Source: Halapricum hydrolyticum
GTDB lineage: Archaea > Halobacteriota > Halobacteria > Halobacteriales > Haloarculaceae
DNA length: 64,000 nt
Assembly (NCBI RefSeq): GCF_025517535.1
Contig: NZ_JAOPKC010000008.1
Span: 49,730-113,729, forward strand
Direction of reading: 5' to 3'
The notes beneath the pieces are model-generated. The model ran no database searches. It was not told the DNA's origin and saw nothing but the letters and a program-made list of their open reading frames with translations. Shown here one piece after another: positions 52,028 to 60,041 of this stretch (within the stretch, counting starts at the first letter, position 1; each line of letters starts with the position of its first letter). The position numbers and the translations under genes were made by a program.

Positions 52028-52246
52028 ATGGACAGGGAGGACGATTGCACACTCTGTGGGGAGGGGCAAATAGATGATTCCTGCTCGCGGTGTGGGGTGA
52101 GATACCACGTGGCCTGTGCGCGAGCGAGCGGGAACCTCGAGGTGACGCGAGAGCGCGGTGGAGTGCTCACGTCGAGTACAGTCTACTACGACTGGACCTG
52201 TCCGGAATGTGGGTGGTCGATCAGCGTGAAGGCACCCGCCATCTAG
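52028..52246 (+). CDS. Small zinc-finger protein (PHD/RING-like)
   Basis: 72 residues. DDCTLCGEGQIDDSCSRCGVRYHVACARAS carries C-x2-C, C-x2-C and H-x2-C ligands, and DWTCPECGWS a final pair, as in PHD or RING-type double zinc fingers. Role unknown; protein-protein interaction is usual. A TATA box (TTATATC at 51994-52000) is 28 bases from the ATG, giving a leaderless start. Confidence 0.7.
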   Translation: MDREDDCTLCGEGQIDDSCSRCGVRYHVACARASGNLEVTRERGGVLTSSTVYYDWTCPECGWSISVKAPAI

Positions 52247-52336
52247 CACGGCAGCGATCGTCACAGATCCCGCCAGGAAAGCGAATCGCGATCCTCGACC
52301 GGCTCCGACAGTCACCATCGCTTCCGGTCGGCTGCG

Positions 52337-52831
52337 TCACTCTCGATGCACCGTCACGTCCAGTTCGCCGTCACTGGCTTCGGCGGTCAACATCGTCGCC
52401 GCTTGGGCTGGAGCGGCACCGGTGACGCTCCCGGGATTGAGCAGTCGGACGCCGTCGACAGTCGTATCCAGCAGTTCGTGAGTGTGTCCGGCGACGCCGA
52501 CGACGGGCCCGTCGACGTCCTGGTCGTCGACGATCCGGGCGACGCGATGTTCGTAATCCCGACGGTTTCCTGTGCCGTGAGTCACGACGAACGTGACGCC
52601 GCCGAGCCGGACGGTCCGGACGTCCGGCAGGTCGAGCCCGCGGGGGTCCATGTTCCCGCCGACGGCCGTGAGCCGGGAGGCGAACTCGCGGACGTCAGCC
52701 AGCGCCTTCGTGGAGTCGAAATCACCCGCGTGGATCACGTGATCGGCCTCGCTGACGCGTCGGCGCGCCCACGCCGGGATCGAGTGGGCTCGCGACGGAA
52801 TGTGCGTATCGCTGATGATCGCGACGTTCAT
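52337..52831 (-). CDS. Metallophosphoesterase (YfcE/MJ0936 type)
   Basis: 164 residues. MNVAIISDTHIPSR contains the D-x-H metal motif, HAGDFDS the next ligand, GGNMD the GN-D motif, THGTGN and GVAGHTHELLDTT the histidine ligands, the pattern of small archaeal phosphodiesterases. They cleave cyclic nucleotides or related phosphodiesters. Start 52831 is required, since the frame upstream is compositionally different. Confidence 0.88.
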   Translation of the reverse strand: MNVAIISDTHIPSRAHSIPAWARRRVSEADHVIHAGDFDSTKALADVREFASRLTAVGGNMDPRGLDLPDVRTVRLGGVTFVVTHGTGNRRDYEHRVARIVDDQDVDGPVVGVAGHTHELLDTTVDGVRLLNPGSVTGAAPAQAATMLTAEASDGELDVTVHRE

Positions 52832-52870
52832 GGGCGAGGATAAACGAGCACGGGTCAAAAACGCGGCGCT

Positions 52871-52935
52871 GGCGTTTTGTCGACTGCCCCCGAGCGCGCG
52901 TCGGCGCTTTGTCAACTGCCCCTGAGCGCGGCGTC
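52871..52935. repeat. 32/33-bp tandem duplication
   Basis: GGCGTTTTGTCGACTGCCCC (52871-52890) plus 12 bases, then GGCGCTTTGTCAACTGCCCC (52903-52922) plus 13 bases, with a partial third copy after it. GTCAACTGCCCC (52911-52922) is the exact inverse of the last 12 bases of the nearby TnpB element. Confidence 0.6.
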
Positions 52936-52967
52936 GGCGTTTTCCCAGTCGGCCGTGAAGCGGGGGT

Positions 52968-53240
52968 ATGGACGAACACGAGGTCGTCACGTGCGTTCTG
53001 CGCAACGAGGGGGCGGTCCTGCTCGTCCGTCGTAGCGACGACGCCGGGTCGTACCCGGGTCGGTGGGGAGCGATCACCGGCTATCTCGCGCCGGAACGGG
53101 GTGCACCACCGGACAGTCCGGAGACTGCCGCACGACGAGAGATCCGCGAGGAGACTGGCCTCCAGGACGTGGCGCTCGTCCGGCAGGGCGATCCGTTCGC
53201 GGTCGAGGACGCCGACCGGGGGACTCGCTGGCGCGTTCAT
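52968..53240 (+). pseudogene. 5' part of NUDIX-eIF2B-like fusion gene, cut by insertion
   Basis: Encodes the NUDIX half: VVTCVLRNEGAVLLVRRSDDAGSYPGRWGAITGYL and the Nudix box ending AARREIREETGL, up to GTRWRVH. NUDIX enzymes hydrolyse nucleoside-diphosphate-linked compounds. The reading frame is cut at 53240 by the IS1341-type element and continues at 54662. With the element removed the gene is 413 residues. The truncated form runs on into the element until a stop at 53438. Confidence 0.8.
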
Positions 53241-53382
53241 AGAGATTGCGAGGCGGATACCCCGACCCTTGAGGTCGGGGAGGAAGCCGACACTCGACGA
53301 CACAAACCTCACGCGATGGCAAGTCCGACTCCCCAACGACTGGAGAAATACTTTCAAGTATCTCTAAGCATACTGATGAAGT

Positions 53383-54612
53383 ATGGAGGTCGTTCGCAAC
53401 ATCCAGCTAAAGCTCGACGTTCCCGAGGACGCTCATAGCATCCTCGATGAGACGTTCGAGCAATTCCGTCAGGCGGCCCAACACGTCGCTGACGCTGGAT
53501 GGAACGACGACCCCACAGAAATCGAGGACACAAAGAACACGCTCCACAACCAAACCTACACGGAGGTTCGGGAGCAGACCAGTCTGCAAGCCAGTCTCGT
53601 CCAATCCGCCCGCAACCTCGCCGCCGACGCACTCGGCAACTGCAAAGACCGCATCCTCGACGACGGCAAAAAGGCAAGCAAGCCCGAGTTCCGAGGGAGC
53701 GTCGTCGTGTACAACGGGCGAACCATCACGTACAACGACGACCACGTGACCCTTGCCACCGTGCGCGACCGCGTGACCGCCGAGTTCGTCACGCCCGAAG
53801 ACGACGAGGGCACGCCGTTCGCGGAGTATTGGACAGATGACTGGGAGCGCAAAGAAGCAACACTCCACAAGCGTGACGGCACGTACTCCCTCCACGTCGC
53901 AGTCGAGAAAGAAGTCGAACCCGCTGATTCTCGTGATGAATCGACCGAGAACGGAGTGGTTCTCGGCGTCGATTTGAACGTGGACGGTTACCTCGCCGTC
54001 ACCAGTACAGGAGCGTTCTTTGGCAATGCAGACTATCTCAACCACAAGCGCGACGAGTATGAACGTCGGCGCGGTAATCTCCAACAGACGGGGACTCGTT
54101 CCGCGCACCTCACAATCAAGAGCATCGGCTCACGGTTCGCTCGGTGGAGTGCAGACTACCTCCACCGCGTCTCGAAAGCGATTGTGCAGGAAGCCGTCGA
54201 GAACGACTGCACAGCGATTGCGTTCGAGAACCTGACGCATATCCGGGAGCGCATCTCGAACGCTTCGAAGTTCCAGCAGTGGGCGTTCCGTGAACTTCAG
54301 CACCACGTCGAATACAAAGCCGAAGAATACGGCATCGATGTTGACGATGTTGCGCCTGCCTACACGTCGCAACGGTGCAGTCACGGCGAATGCGGGTTCA
54401 CGCACGAGGATAATCGTGATGGTGACGAGTTCGAGTGCCTGAAGTGTGGAAAGGAACTCCACGCCGATTATAACGCCGCTCGGAATATCGGGTGGCGGCT
54501 TGTCCAGCACTGGCTCAAGTCTGGGGCTGGACGGGCCACCAGTCAACTGGCCCTCAAGTCAGGGACGCTGAACGCGAACGGCCAATTCCGGCCTTCCGCC
54601 CTGCGCGGATAG
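53383..54612 (+). CDS. tnpB: TnpB RNA-guided nuclease of IS1341-type element
   Basis: 409 residues, full length for the family. N-terminal helical part, OrfB_IS605 core, and a C-terminal zinc ribbon. The RuvC catalytic triad is Asp197 (GVDLNVDG), Glu282 (IAFENLTHI) and Asp362 (HADYNAARNI). Zinc ligands are CSHGEC (Cys332, Cys337) and CLKC (Cys352, Cys355). All are intact, so it could be active. TnpB proteins use an omega RNA from the element's right end to cut double-stranded DNA at the empty target. Codon use is more AT-rich than the neighbours. Confidence 0.9.
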   Translation: MEVVRNIQLKLDVPEDAHSILDETFEQFRQAAQHVADAGWNDDPTEIEDTKNTLHNQTYTEVREQTSLQASLVQSARNLAADALGNCKDRILDDGKKASKPEFRGSVVVYNGRTITYNDDHVTLATVRDRVTAEFVTPEDDEGTPFAEYWTDDWERKEATLHKRDGTYSLHVAVEKEVEPADSRDESTENGVVLGVDLNVDGYLAVTSTGAFFGNADYLNHKRDEYERRRGNLQQTGTRSAHLTIKSIGSRFARWSADYLHRVSKAIVQEAVENDCTAIAFENLTHIRERISNASKFQQWAFRELQHHVEYKAEEYGIDVDDVAPAYTSQRCSHGECGFTHEDNRDGDEFECLKCGKELHADYNAARNIGWRLVQHWLKSGAGRATSQLALKSGTLNANGQFRPSALRG

Positions 54613-54661
54613 AGCGGGAGTCCACTGACAAGCCTCGGGGCTTGACCCCGGGGCAGTTGAC
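54613..54661 (+). ncRNA. Putative 3' part of omega RNA / right end
   Basis: Right end of the element beyond tnpB, with the stem CCTCGGGG/CCCCGGGG. In related systems the omega RNA ends exactly at the element boundary and the guide is host sequence beyond it. The upstream boundary within tnpB is not visible. Confidence 0.4.
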
Positions 54662-55630
54662 CCGTTCCTGTTCGAGGCCGAGACGCGCGAGATCGACCCG
54701 AACTGGGAGCTCGCGGACTGGGAATGGTGTCACGCGACCGAGATCCGACGACGCGAGACGGTCCCCAAGCTGTGGCGTTCCTACGACCGCGTCCGGCCGA
54801 CGGTCAAGACCGTCGCGGCCGACGACGAACACGGGTCGGCCTGGCTGTCGGTTCGCGCCCTCGAAGTCCTTCGCGACGAAGCCGCGCTGGCCGAGGACTG
54901 GGACGGTGTCGCCGGCGTGGCTCGCGAGTTGCTCGCCGCTCGCCCGTCGATGGCGGTCGTCGAGAACCGGCTCAACCGCGTCATGAGCGAAGCCGACGAG
55001 CACGCGCCGGGGGCCGTCGAACGGTCGGCTCGCGAGGGGATCGCGAGCGCCGTCGAGGCCGATCGAGCGGCCGCGGCCGTCGCCGCGGACCGGATCGACG
55101 GTGCGCGTATCTGTACGCTCTCGCGATCCGGAACGGTCCGAGCGGCACTGGAGCTGGCCGATCCCGAGGCCGTACTGGTCGCGGAATCGCGCCCCGGCGG
55201 CGAGGGGATCGGCGTCGCCGAGTCGCTGGCGACACGCCACGACGTGACGCTGACGAGCGACGCCGCGCTGGCCGGCCAGCTCGCCGAGTTCGACGCCGAC
55301 GCGGTGATCGTGGGCGCCGACACGATCCTACCGGACGGTCGTGTACTGAACAAGGTGGGAACGTACGGGCTCGCGCTGGCGGCGGTCGCTCACGACCTGC
55401 CGTGTTACGTCGTCGCCGCCGCGGACAAGATCGCACCCGAGACCGACGTCGAGATCGAGCAGGCACCGACGGCGCTGTACGAGGGTGACGCCGATATCGC
55501 GGTCGCGAACCCGCTGTTCGAGGTGACACCTGCCGACCTGTGTGCGGACGTCTGCACGGACAGGGGGACACTCGACGAAGCAGACGTGGCCGATGTCGCC
55601 GCCCGACATCGGTCGTTCCGCGAGTGGTGA
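54662..55630 (+). pseudogene. 3' part of NUDIX-eIF2B-like fusion gene
   Basis: Continues the interrupted gene in frame: PFLFEAETREIDPNWELADWEW, then an eIF2B alpha/beta/delta-type domain with ARICTLSRSGTVRAALELAD, VLVAESRPGGEGIGVAESLA, VIVGADTILPDGRVLNKVGTYGLALAA and a C-terminal VANPLFEVTPADL. Archaeal members of this family include ribose-1,5-bisphosphate isomerase and methylthioribose-1-phosphate isomerase-like enzymes. No frameshift or stop is found, so excision would restore the gene. A short product from the ATG at 54917 is possible. Confidence 0.8.
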
Positions 55631-55681
55631 GGCGGGAGAACAGCTGTCGGCCCCGGTGTCGAAACGCAGCCGCCCGTCTGG

Positions 55682-56485
55682 CTACTCGCCGGCGTCCAGC
55701 ACCTCGTAGCTGATGCCGTTCTCGCGCAGACGGTCAGTGTGACGCGAGAGCTTGGTCGTCGTCGCCACCAGCAACACGGTCAGGCCCTTGGTCGCGGCCT
55801 CCTGGACGGCCTCGGCGGTGCCGAACCGGAGGTCGGGATCGAGTCCGGCCGTACGGACTGCGACCAGTGCTTCGGTGCCCGCGGCCGCCACGAGATCGTG
55901 GTCGTCGGCTTCAGCCTCGACGCGTTCCGGATCGACCGCCCGAGAGCCGCCGTTTCGAACGTGTGGAACGGCGACGACTGTCACTGTCCCCAGATCGTAC
56001 TCGACGACCCCCTCGAAGTTCGTGACGCCGACGTCTTCGCCGGCCGACGCGTCAGTCATCACGACTGCCGTCGCGTTGCCGGCCTCGCCGGCCTCGGCGT
56101 GCAACAGCCCCTCCTGCATCGTCAGCGTGACTGTCTGTCCCTCCTCGAGGTCCGTCGCGGCGACCGCCGTCTCGACTTCGACCTGGCCGATGACGTCTTC
56201 GGAGACGTGATCGAGAAAGTCCTGGAGCGACGCCGTCTGTGAGATCAGCCAGTCGACGCCCTCTTTCGTGACCTCGTAGCGCCCCCGGCCGTGCTTTTCG
56301 ACGTAGCCGTCCTCGACCAGTTCCTGCAGGTAGTCGCTGACCGCCTGTGCGGTGACGCCGATCTCGTCGGCGATCTCCTGCTGGCTGACCGCCGGCTGGC
56401 GCTCGGCGATCTCGACCAGAATCTGGTATCGCGTTGCGGTGCGCTTGCTCTCCAGGACACCGGCGTCTTCCTCGGGCGCGGCCAT
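55682..56485 (-). CDS. MarR/TrmB-like wHTH transcription regulator
   Basis: 267 residues. TRYQILVEIAERQPAVSQQEIADEIGVTAQAVSDYLQELVEDGYVEKHGRGRYEVTKEGVDWL is a winged-helix DNA-binding domain. The long C-terminal part (EVETAVAATDLEEGQTVTLTM...LVAVRTAGLDPDLRFGTAEAVQEAA) is a sensor-like domain common in haloarchaea, not identified further. It lies just behind the ABC-importer operon on the same strand, with 47 bases between; it may control it, but this is speculative. Confidence 0.8.
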   Translation of the reverse strand: MAAPEEDAGVLESKRTATRYQILVEIAERQPAVSQQEIADEIGVTAQAVSDYLQELVEDGYVEKHGRGRYEVTKEGVDWLISQTASLQDFLDHVSEDVIGQVEVETAVAATDLEEGQTVTLTMQEGLLHAEAGEAGNATAVVMTDASAGEDVGVTNFEGVVEYDLGTVTVVAVPHVRNGGSRAVDPERVEAEADDHDLVAAAGTEALVAVRTAGLDPDLRFGTAEAVQEAATKGLTVLLVATTTKLSRHTDRLRENGISYEVLDAGE

Positions 56486-56532
56486 GGCGGACGTTCGGGA
56501 CGCCCCCCGCATGTATCTTTGCCACGAGTGCG

Positions 56533-57360
56533 CTATCGCGTACAGTACCGGCCGTCGTCAGGGCCCGAATGCGCCGCCGAGGCGACTGACGGCGTTCTCG
56601 CTGAACGCTCGGTGACGATCAGGCGTCGTCCGCGGTGATGTTTGACGGTCGCCTCGACGCCGTAGACCGCCCGGATCGTCTCCGGGGTCAGCACGTCCGG
56701 CCCACCGACGTCGTATATCTCGCCGTTGGAGAGCAGCGCGACCCGATCGCAGTACCGTGCCGCGAGGTTCAGATCGTGGATGGCGACGATCCCGGTCACT
56801 CCCCGGTCGCGAACGTGTTCGCCGACCAGTTCCATCACGTCTAGCTGGTGTTTCAGGTCGAGCGCGCTGGTCGGTTCGTCCAGTAGCAGTACGGACGGAT
56901 CACCCACGAGCGCACGCCCGAGTCGCACTTTCTGGCGCTGGCCGCCGCTGAGATCGGCGACGTTCCGACTCGTGAACGCCGCGAGGTCGAGCTGCTCGAT
57001 CGTCCCCTCGACCGCCGCGCGATCGACCCGGCCGGGCGACCAGCCGCCGTGTGGCCGTCGTCCCTGCAGGATCGTCTCGTAGACCGTCGCCGGGAACGCG
57101 CCCTGTTCGTCCTGGGGCACGTATCCGACCCGGCGGGCGAGTTCCGTGCGATCAAGTTCCGAAACACGATCGCCGTCCACCAGGACCGTTCCCGCGTCCG
57201 GCTCGTGGATCCGGTTGAGCGACTGCAACAGCGTCGACTTGCCGGATCCGTTCGGCCCGAGCAACCCGAGCAACTCGCCCGACTCGGCGGTCAGGTTCAC
57301 ACCTTCGAGTACCGATTCATCTCCATACGCGAACGCGAGATCGCGGACGTCGAGCGTCAC
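56533..57360 (-). CDS. ABC importer ATP-binding protein (BtuD/FecE type)
   Basis: 275 residues. Walker A GPNGSGKST, Q-loop RRVGYVPQDEQG, signature LSGGQRQKV and Walker B LLLDEPTSALD are all intact. It powers import of a siderophore or corrinoid, with the permease and binding protein upstream in the same operon. It overlaps the permease gene by 4 bases. Substrate class (iron-siderophore, heme or vitamin B12) cannot be decided from sequence. Confidence 0.9.
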   Translation of the reverse strand: MTLDVRDLAFAYGDESVLEGVNLTAESGELLGLLGPNGSGKSTLLQSLNRIHEPDAGTVLVDGDRVSELDRTELARRVGYVPQDEQGAFPATVYETILQGRRPHGGWSPGRVDRAAVEGTIEQLDLAAFTSRNVADLSGGQRQKVRLGRALVGDPSVLLLDEPTSALDLKHQLDVMELVGEHVRDRGVTGIVAIHDLNLAARYCDRVALLSNGEIYDVGGPDVLTPETIRAVYGVEATVKHHRGRRLIVTERSARTPSVASAAHSGPDDGRYCTR

Positions 57361-58478
57361 CAGTACTCCCTCCCGTTGATGACGAGGTAGATGAAAAGCG
57401 GTGCGCCCAGAAACGAGGTGAGGATTCCGACCGGCAGGACGACCGGCGCGAGGACCGTCCGGGCGAGCGTGTCAGCCGCGACCAGCAGCGCACCGCCGAC
57501 GACGGCCGTGATCGGCAGCAGGTGTCGCTCGGTCCCGCCGACGAGCATCCGGACGACGTGGGGAGCGACCAGTCCGACGAACCCGATGATCCCCACGAAC
57601 GAGATGACGATCGCCGTCACCAGCGAGGCGACGGCCATCCCCCTGACCCGCAGTGACTCGACCGGGACGCCGAGGCTCTTCGCTGTCGCCGTCCCCGCGT
57701 CCATGACGTCGTAGTTCCAGGCATTGACCAGGAAGTACGCCAGCCCGGCCGCCACGACCGCCGTCATGAGTGCGACGTGCATCCAGCCGGCGCGACCGAC
57801 GTCGCCGAACGTCCAGTAGACGATAGCGGCAACTTCGGTGTCACTGGCGAAGTACTGCAGTAGCGTCATGCCGGCGGTGAACAGCGATCCGACGGCGACG
57901 CCGGTCAGGATCAGCGTCTCGGGGGTGGCCTGCCGGTAAGTCACCAGAACGAGGATCAACCCCGTCGAGACCATCGCCGCCAGAAAGGCGGCGACGGTCG
58001 TGAGATAGGGTCCGATCGATCCGAGTTCCGAGGCGGCGCTGCCGAATCCGAGGACGACTGCGACGGCCGCGCCGAACGCCGCAGCCTGGGAGATCCCCAG
58101 CGTGTAGGGCGCGCCCAGGGGGTTCCGGAGGACGGTCTGCATCGCCGCGCCGGCGACGGCGAGTCCGGCCCCGGCGACGACCGCACCGAGGACTCGGGGG
58201 AGCCGGAGGTTCCAGACGATCGCACGCTGAGTCGGCGTTCCGCCACCGGCGAGAGCGGCGACGACGTCGGCGAGCGGAACGTGTACCGATCCGATCGCGA
58301 TCGCCGCCAGCGACGCGAGCAGGAGCACGAGCGTCGACCCACTCGCGACGGCGTAGACCCGTCGAGTCGTCTGCGTCCGATTCTCTCGGACTGTTTCTCG
58401 GCCCGTCTGTCGACGGGCTGGCTCCTCCGATCGACGGTACTGGCCCGGATCGCCGTCCCGCACGGTTTCGCTAGCCAT
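57357..58478 (-). CDS. ABC importer permease, FecCD family
   Basis: 373 residues with about nine or ten membrane helices. Family motifs: LPRVLGAVVAGAGLAVAGAAMQTVLRNPLGAPYTLGISQAAAFGAAVA, and near the C-terminus FVGLVAPHVVRMLVGG. The Arg-rich N-terminal 40 residues are hydrophilic and extra. ATG 58478 overlaps the binding-protein stop. It forms the translocation path of a BtuC/FecCD-type importer. Confidence 0.9.
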   Translation of the reverse strand: MASETVRDGDPGQYRRSEEPARRQTGRETVRENRTQTTRRVYAVASGSTLVLLLASLAAIAIGSVHVPLADVVAALAGGGTPTQRAIVWNLRLPRVLGAVVAGAGLAVAGAAMQTVLRNPLGAPYTLGISQAAAFGAAVAVVLGFGSAASELGSIGPYLTTVAAFLAAMVSTGLILVLVTYRQATPETLILTGVAVGSLFTAGMTLLQYFASDTEVAAIVYWTFGDVGRAGWMHVALMTAVVAAGLAYFLVNAWNYDVMDAGTATAKSLGVPVESLRVRGMAVASLVTAIVISFVGIIGFVGLVAPHVVRMLVGGTERHLLPITAVVGGALLVAADTLARTVLAPVVLPVGILTSFLGAPLFIYLVINGREYW

Positions 58479-59571
58479 CGAGATCACCGAGGCGCTGATA
58501 GGCCTCGTGGGTCTCGAGCAGATCGTCGTACAGCGGTGCACCCAGCAGGGTCTCGAAGATCGAATCGACGCTTTCCGAGAGATCGGCGTCGTCGAATCGA
58601 TCGGGATACAGCGTCGTGCCGACGAAGTAGGCGTTGGCCAGGATCGACCCGTAGTTGTGGTTGTAGCTGGCGTGGGGAAGCAGGGTGTATATCTCCCCGC
58701 CGGAAACGGCCGTCAACTCGTCGTACGCGGCCGTCGTTTGGAGATCCTCACGAGCCCGGTCGAGGTTGTGAGAGTCGACGAAGATCGCCTCGGGGTCCCA
58801 CTCGAGCAACTGTTCCTCGCTGAGCTGGACCGACGGCGAATCGGATCCGATCCCGCTCGCGACGTTGTCGACGCCGGCGTACGCGAACGGCGGGAATCGC
58901 TTTCGCGTGGTCGCCAGCCCGTGTGCACCCTTGTAGCTGACCGCCCCGGCGTAGGCGTCGACTCGCTGCTCGTCCGGGAGGTCTGCCGTCCGATCGCGGA
59001 GGTCGGCAACCGTCTCCTCGACGAACGTCTCCAGTTCGGCGGCCCGATCCTCGAGATCGAGGACGTCGCCGACCAGCCGCCAGGTCTCGTAGATTCCCTC
59101 GCGAGTCGCCTCGCCGCCGAGATCCATGAGTTCCAGAGCGACGACAGGCGTGTCGGTCTGGGACTGCAGCGTTTCGGCCCGGGAGGTATCGCCGTAAAAG
59201 AAGATGACGTCCGGGTCAGCAGCGAGGATCTCCTCGCCGTTGCCGCCCGCGTTCGGACCCGCCGAGCCGGTGACTCGCTTCTCGCGGAGACTCGGATTGG
59301 CCATGTTGTACGGAACTGTCCGTATCCAGCCGCTCTCGGCGTCCTCGACGCCGACGACTCGATCGGTCGCGCCGAGATACGCCACCTGCCGCAGGGCTCC
59401 GGGTCCGACCGCGACGACCCGATCGACCGACTCGGGAAGTGAGACGTCCCGACCCGCGTCGTCGGTCACCGTCCGGGCGCCTGCAGACGAGTCGCCCAGC
59501 ACCGAACAGCCAGCCAGCGCGGCTGTCGCCCCCGCGCCGATCGCCTGCAACAGCGTGCGTCGGTCGTACAT
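58471..59571 (-). CDS. ABC importer substrate-binding lipoprotein (BtuF/FepB type)
   Basis: 366 residues. Tat/lipobox signal DRRTLLQAIGAGATAALAGC; then RTVTDDAGRDVSLPESVDRVVAVGPGALRQVAYLGATDRVVGVED, the start typical of periplasmic-binding-protein type III domains. VDSHNLDRAREDL and SGGEIYTLLPHASYNHNYGSILANAYFVGTTLYPD resemble those that bind siderophores, heme, or molybdate/tungstate-like oxoanions (family members of the FpvC/MA-type group). A TATA-like AATAATACTT (59601-59610) lies 30 bases upstream. First gene of the operon. Confidence 0.87.
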   Translation of the reverse strand: MYDRRTLLQAIGAGATAALAGCSVLGDSSAGARTVTDDAGRDVSLPESVDRVVAVGPGALRQVAYLGATDRVVGVEDAESGWIRTVPYNMANPSLREKRVTGSAGPNAGGNGEEILAADPDVIFFYGDTSRAETLQSQTDTPVVALELMDLGGEATREGIYETWRLVGDVLDLEDRAAELETFVEETVADLRDRTADLPDEQRVDAYAGAVSYKGAHGLATTRKRFPPFAYAGVDNVASGIGSDSPSVQLSEEQLLEWDPEAIFVDSHNLDRAREDLQTTAAYDELTAVSGGEIYTLLPHASYNHNYGSILANAYFVGTTLYPDRFDDADLSESVDSIFETLLGAPLYDDLLETHEAYQRLGDLDG

Positions 59572-60041
59572 GCTCGTTGTCTGACGATACCCAACGCCCC
59601 AATAATACTTTTTCGACGATTCGTAATACTCAGGAACAGGCACGACGGGAGTAGGGACGGGTGGCGTCTCTATCCGTGTGGGTTCGAGGGTCACGCCGAC
59701 CTTACAGCGTCAGAAACGTTCCTGAAGCGGCAGACAGAGCAGGCAGTCAGGCCGATGGCACGGCCCGTGCGGTTCGAGTGGGACGACCACGACTGGTCGG
59801 AGTCACCACGCTCTCCCGCGAGGGAAAGTCCCAAAGAACAGCGCACAGACCCGAGTACCGTCCACCACAACGGGAATATTGCCTCCGGGGACGCTCAGAC
59901 AGTCTGAGACTCCCACGTCGGAGGGGAAACCGCGCCGTCGTCGGGCTCGCCCGACTGCCTGCGGGACGTAGTCCCGCTCTGTTCACGGCGCGGAGGATGT
60001 CATCGCCACCGTCAAACGCGCCGAGCCATAACACGGGTTCG
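59572..60041. other. Gap between ABC operon and beta-CASP gene
   Basis: The left edge holds the promoter of the ABC operon. The rest (470 bp in all) is GC-rich with an open plus-strand frame in phase with the nuclease, but its residues are Arg/Ser/Pro-rich with no domain. I see no RNA gene. Confidence 0.4.
59601..59610 (-). promoter_or_regulatory. TATA box of the ABC-importer operon
   Basis: AAGTATTATT on the minus strand, 30-39 bases before ATG 59571. Confidence 0.4.

Larger units (their letters stand above)
53241..54661 (+). mobile_element. IS1341-type (TnpB-only) IS200/IS605-family element, 1421 bp
   Basis: Ends are placed where the host reading frame resumes: GCGTTCAT precedes and CCGTTCCTG follows, and host codons join exactly as H-P. 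The left end has a hairpin, CCCCGACC (53260-53267) and GGTCGGGG (53273-53280); the right end has CCTCGGGG (54633-54640), loop CTTGA, CCCCGGGG (54646-54653), then CAGTTGAC. No target duplication and no TnpA gene are present, as expected for IS1341-type elements. The only gene is tnpB; the sequence next to the right end (CCGTTCCTG...) would be the guide of its omega RNA and the left flank (TTCAT) the target-adjacent motif. Confidence 0.85.

Noticed and set aside
53241..54661. Autonomous IS605 element with TnpA
   Set aside because: No Y1 HUH transposase frame exists on either strand within the element; only tnpB is present.
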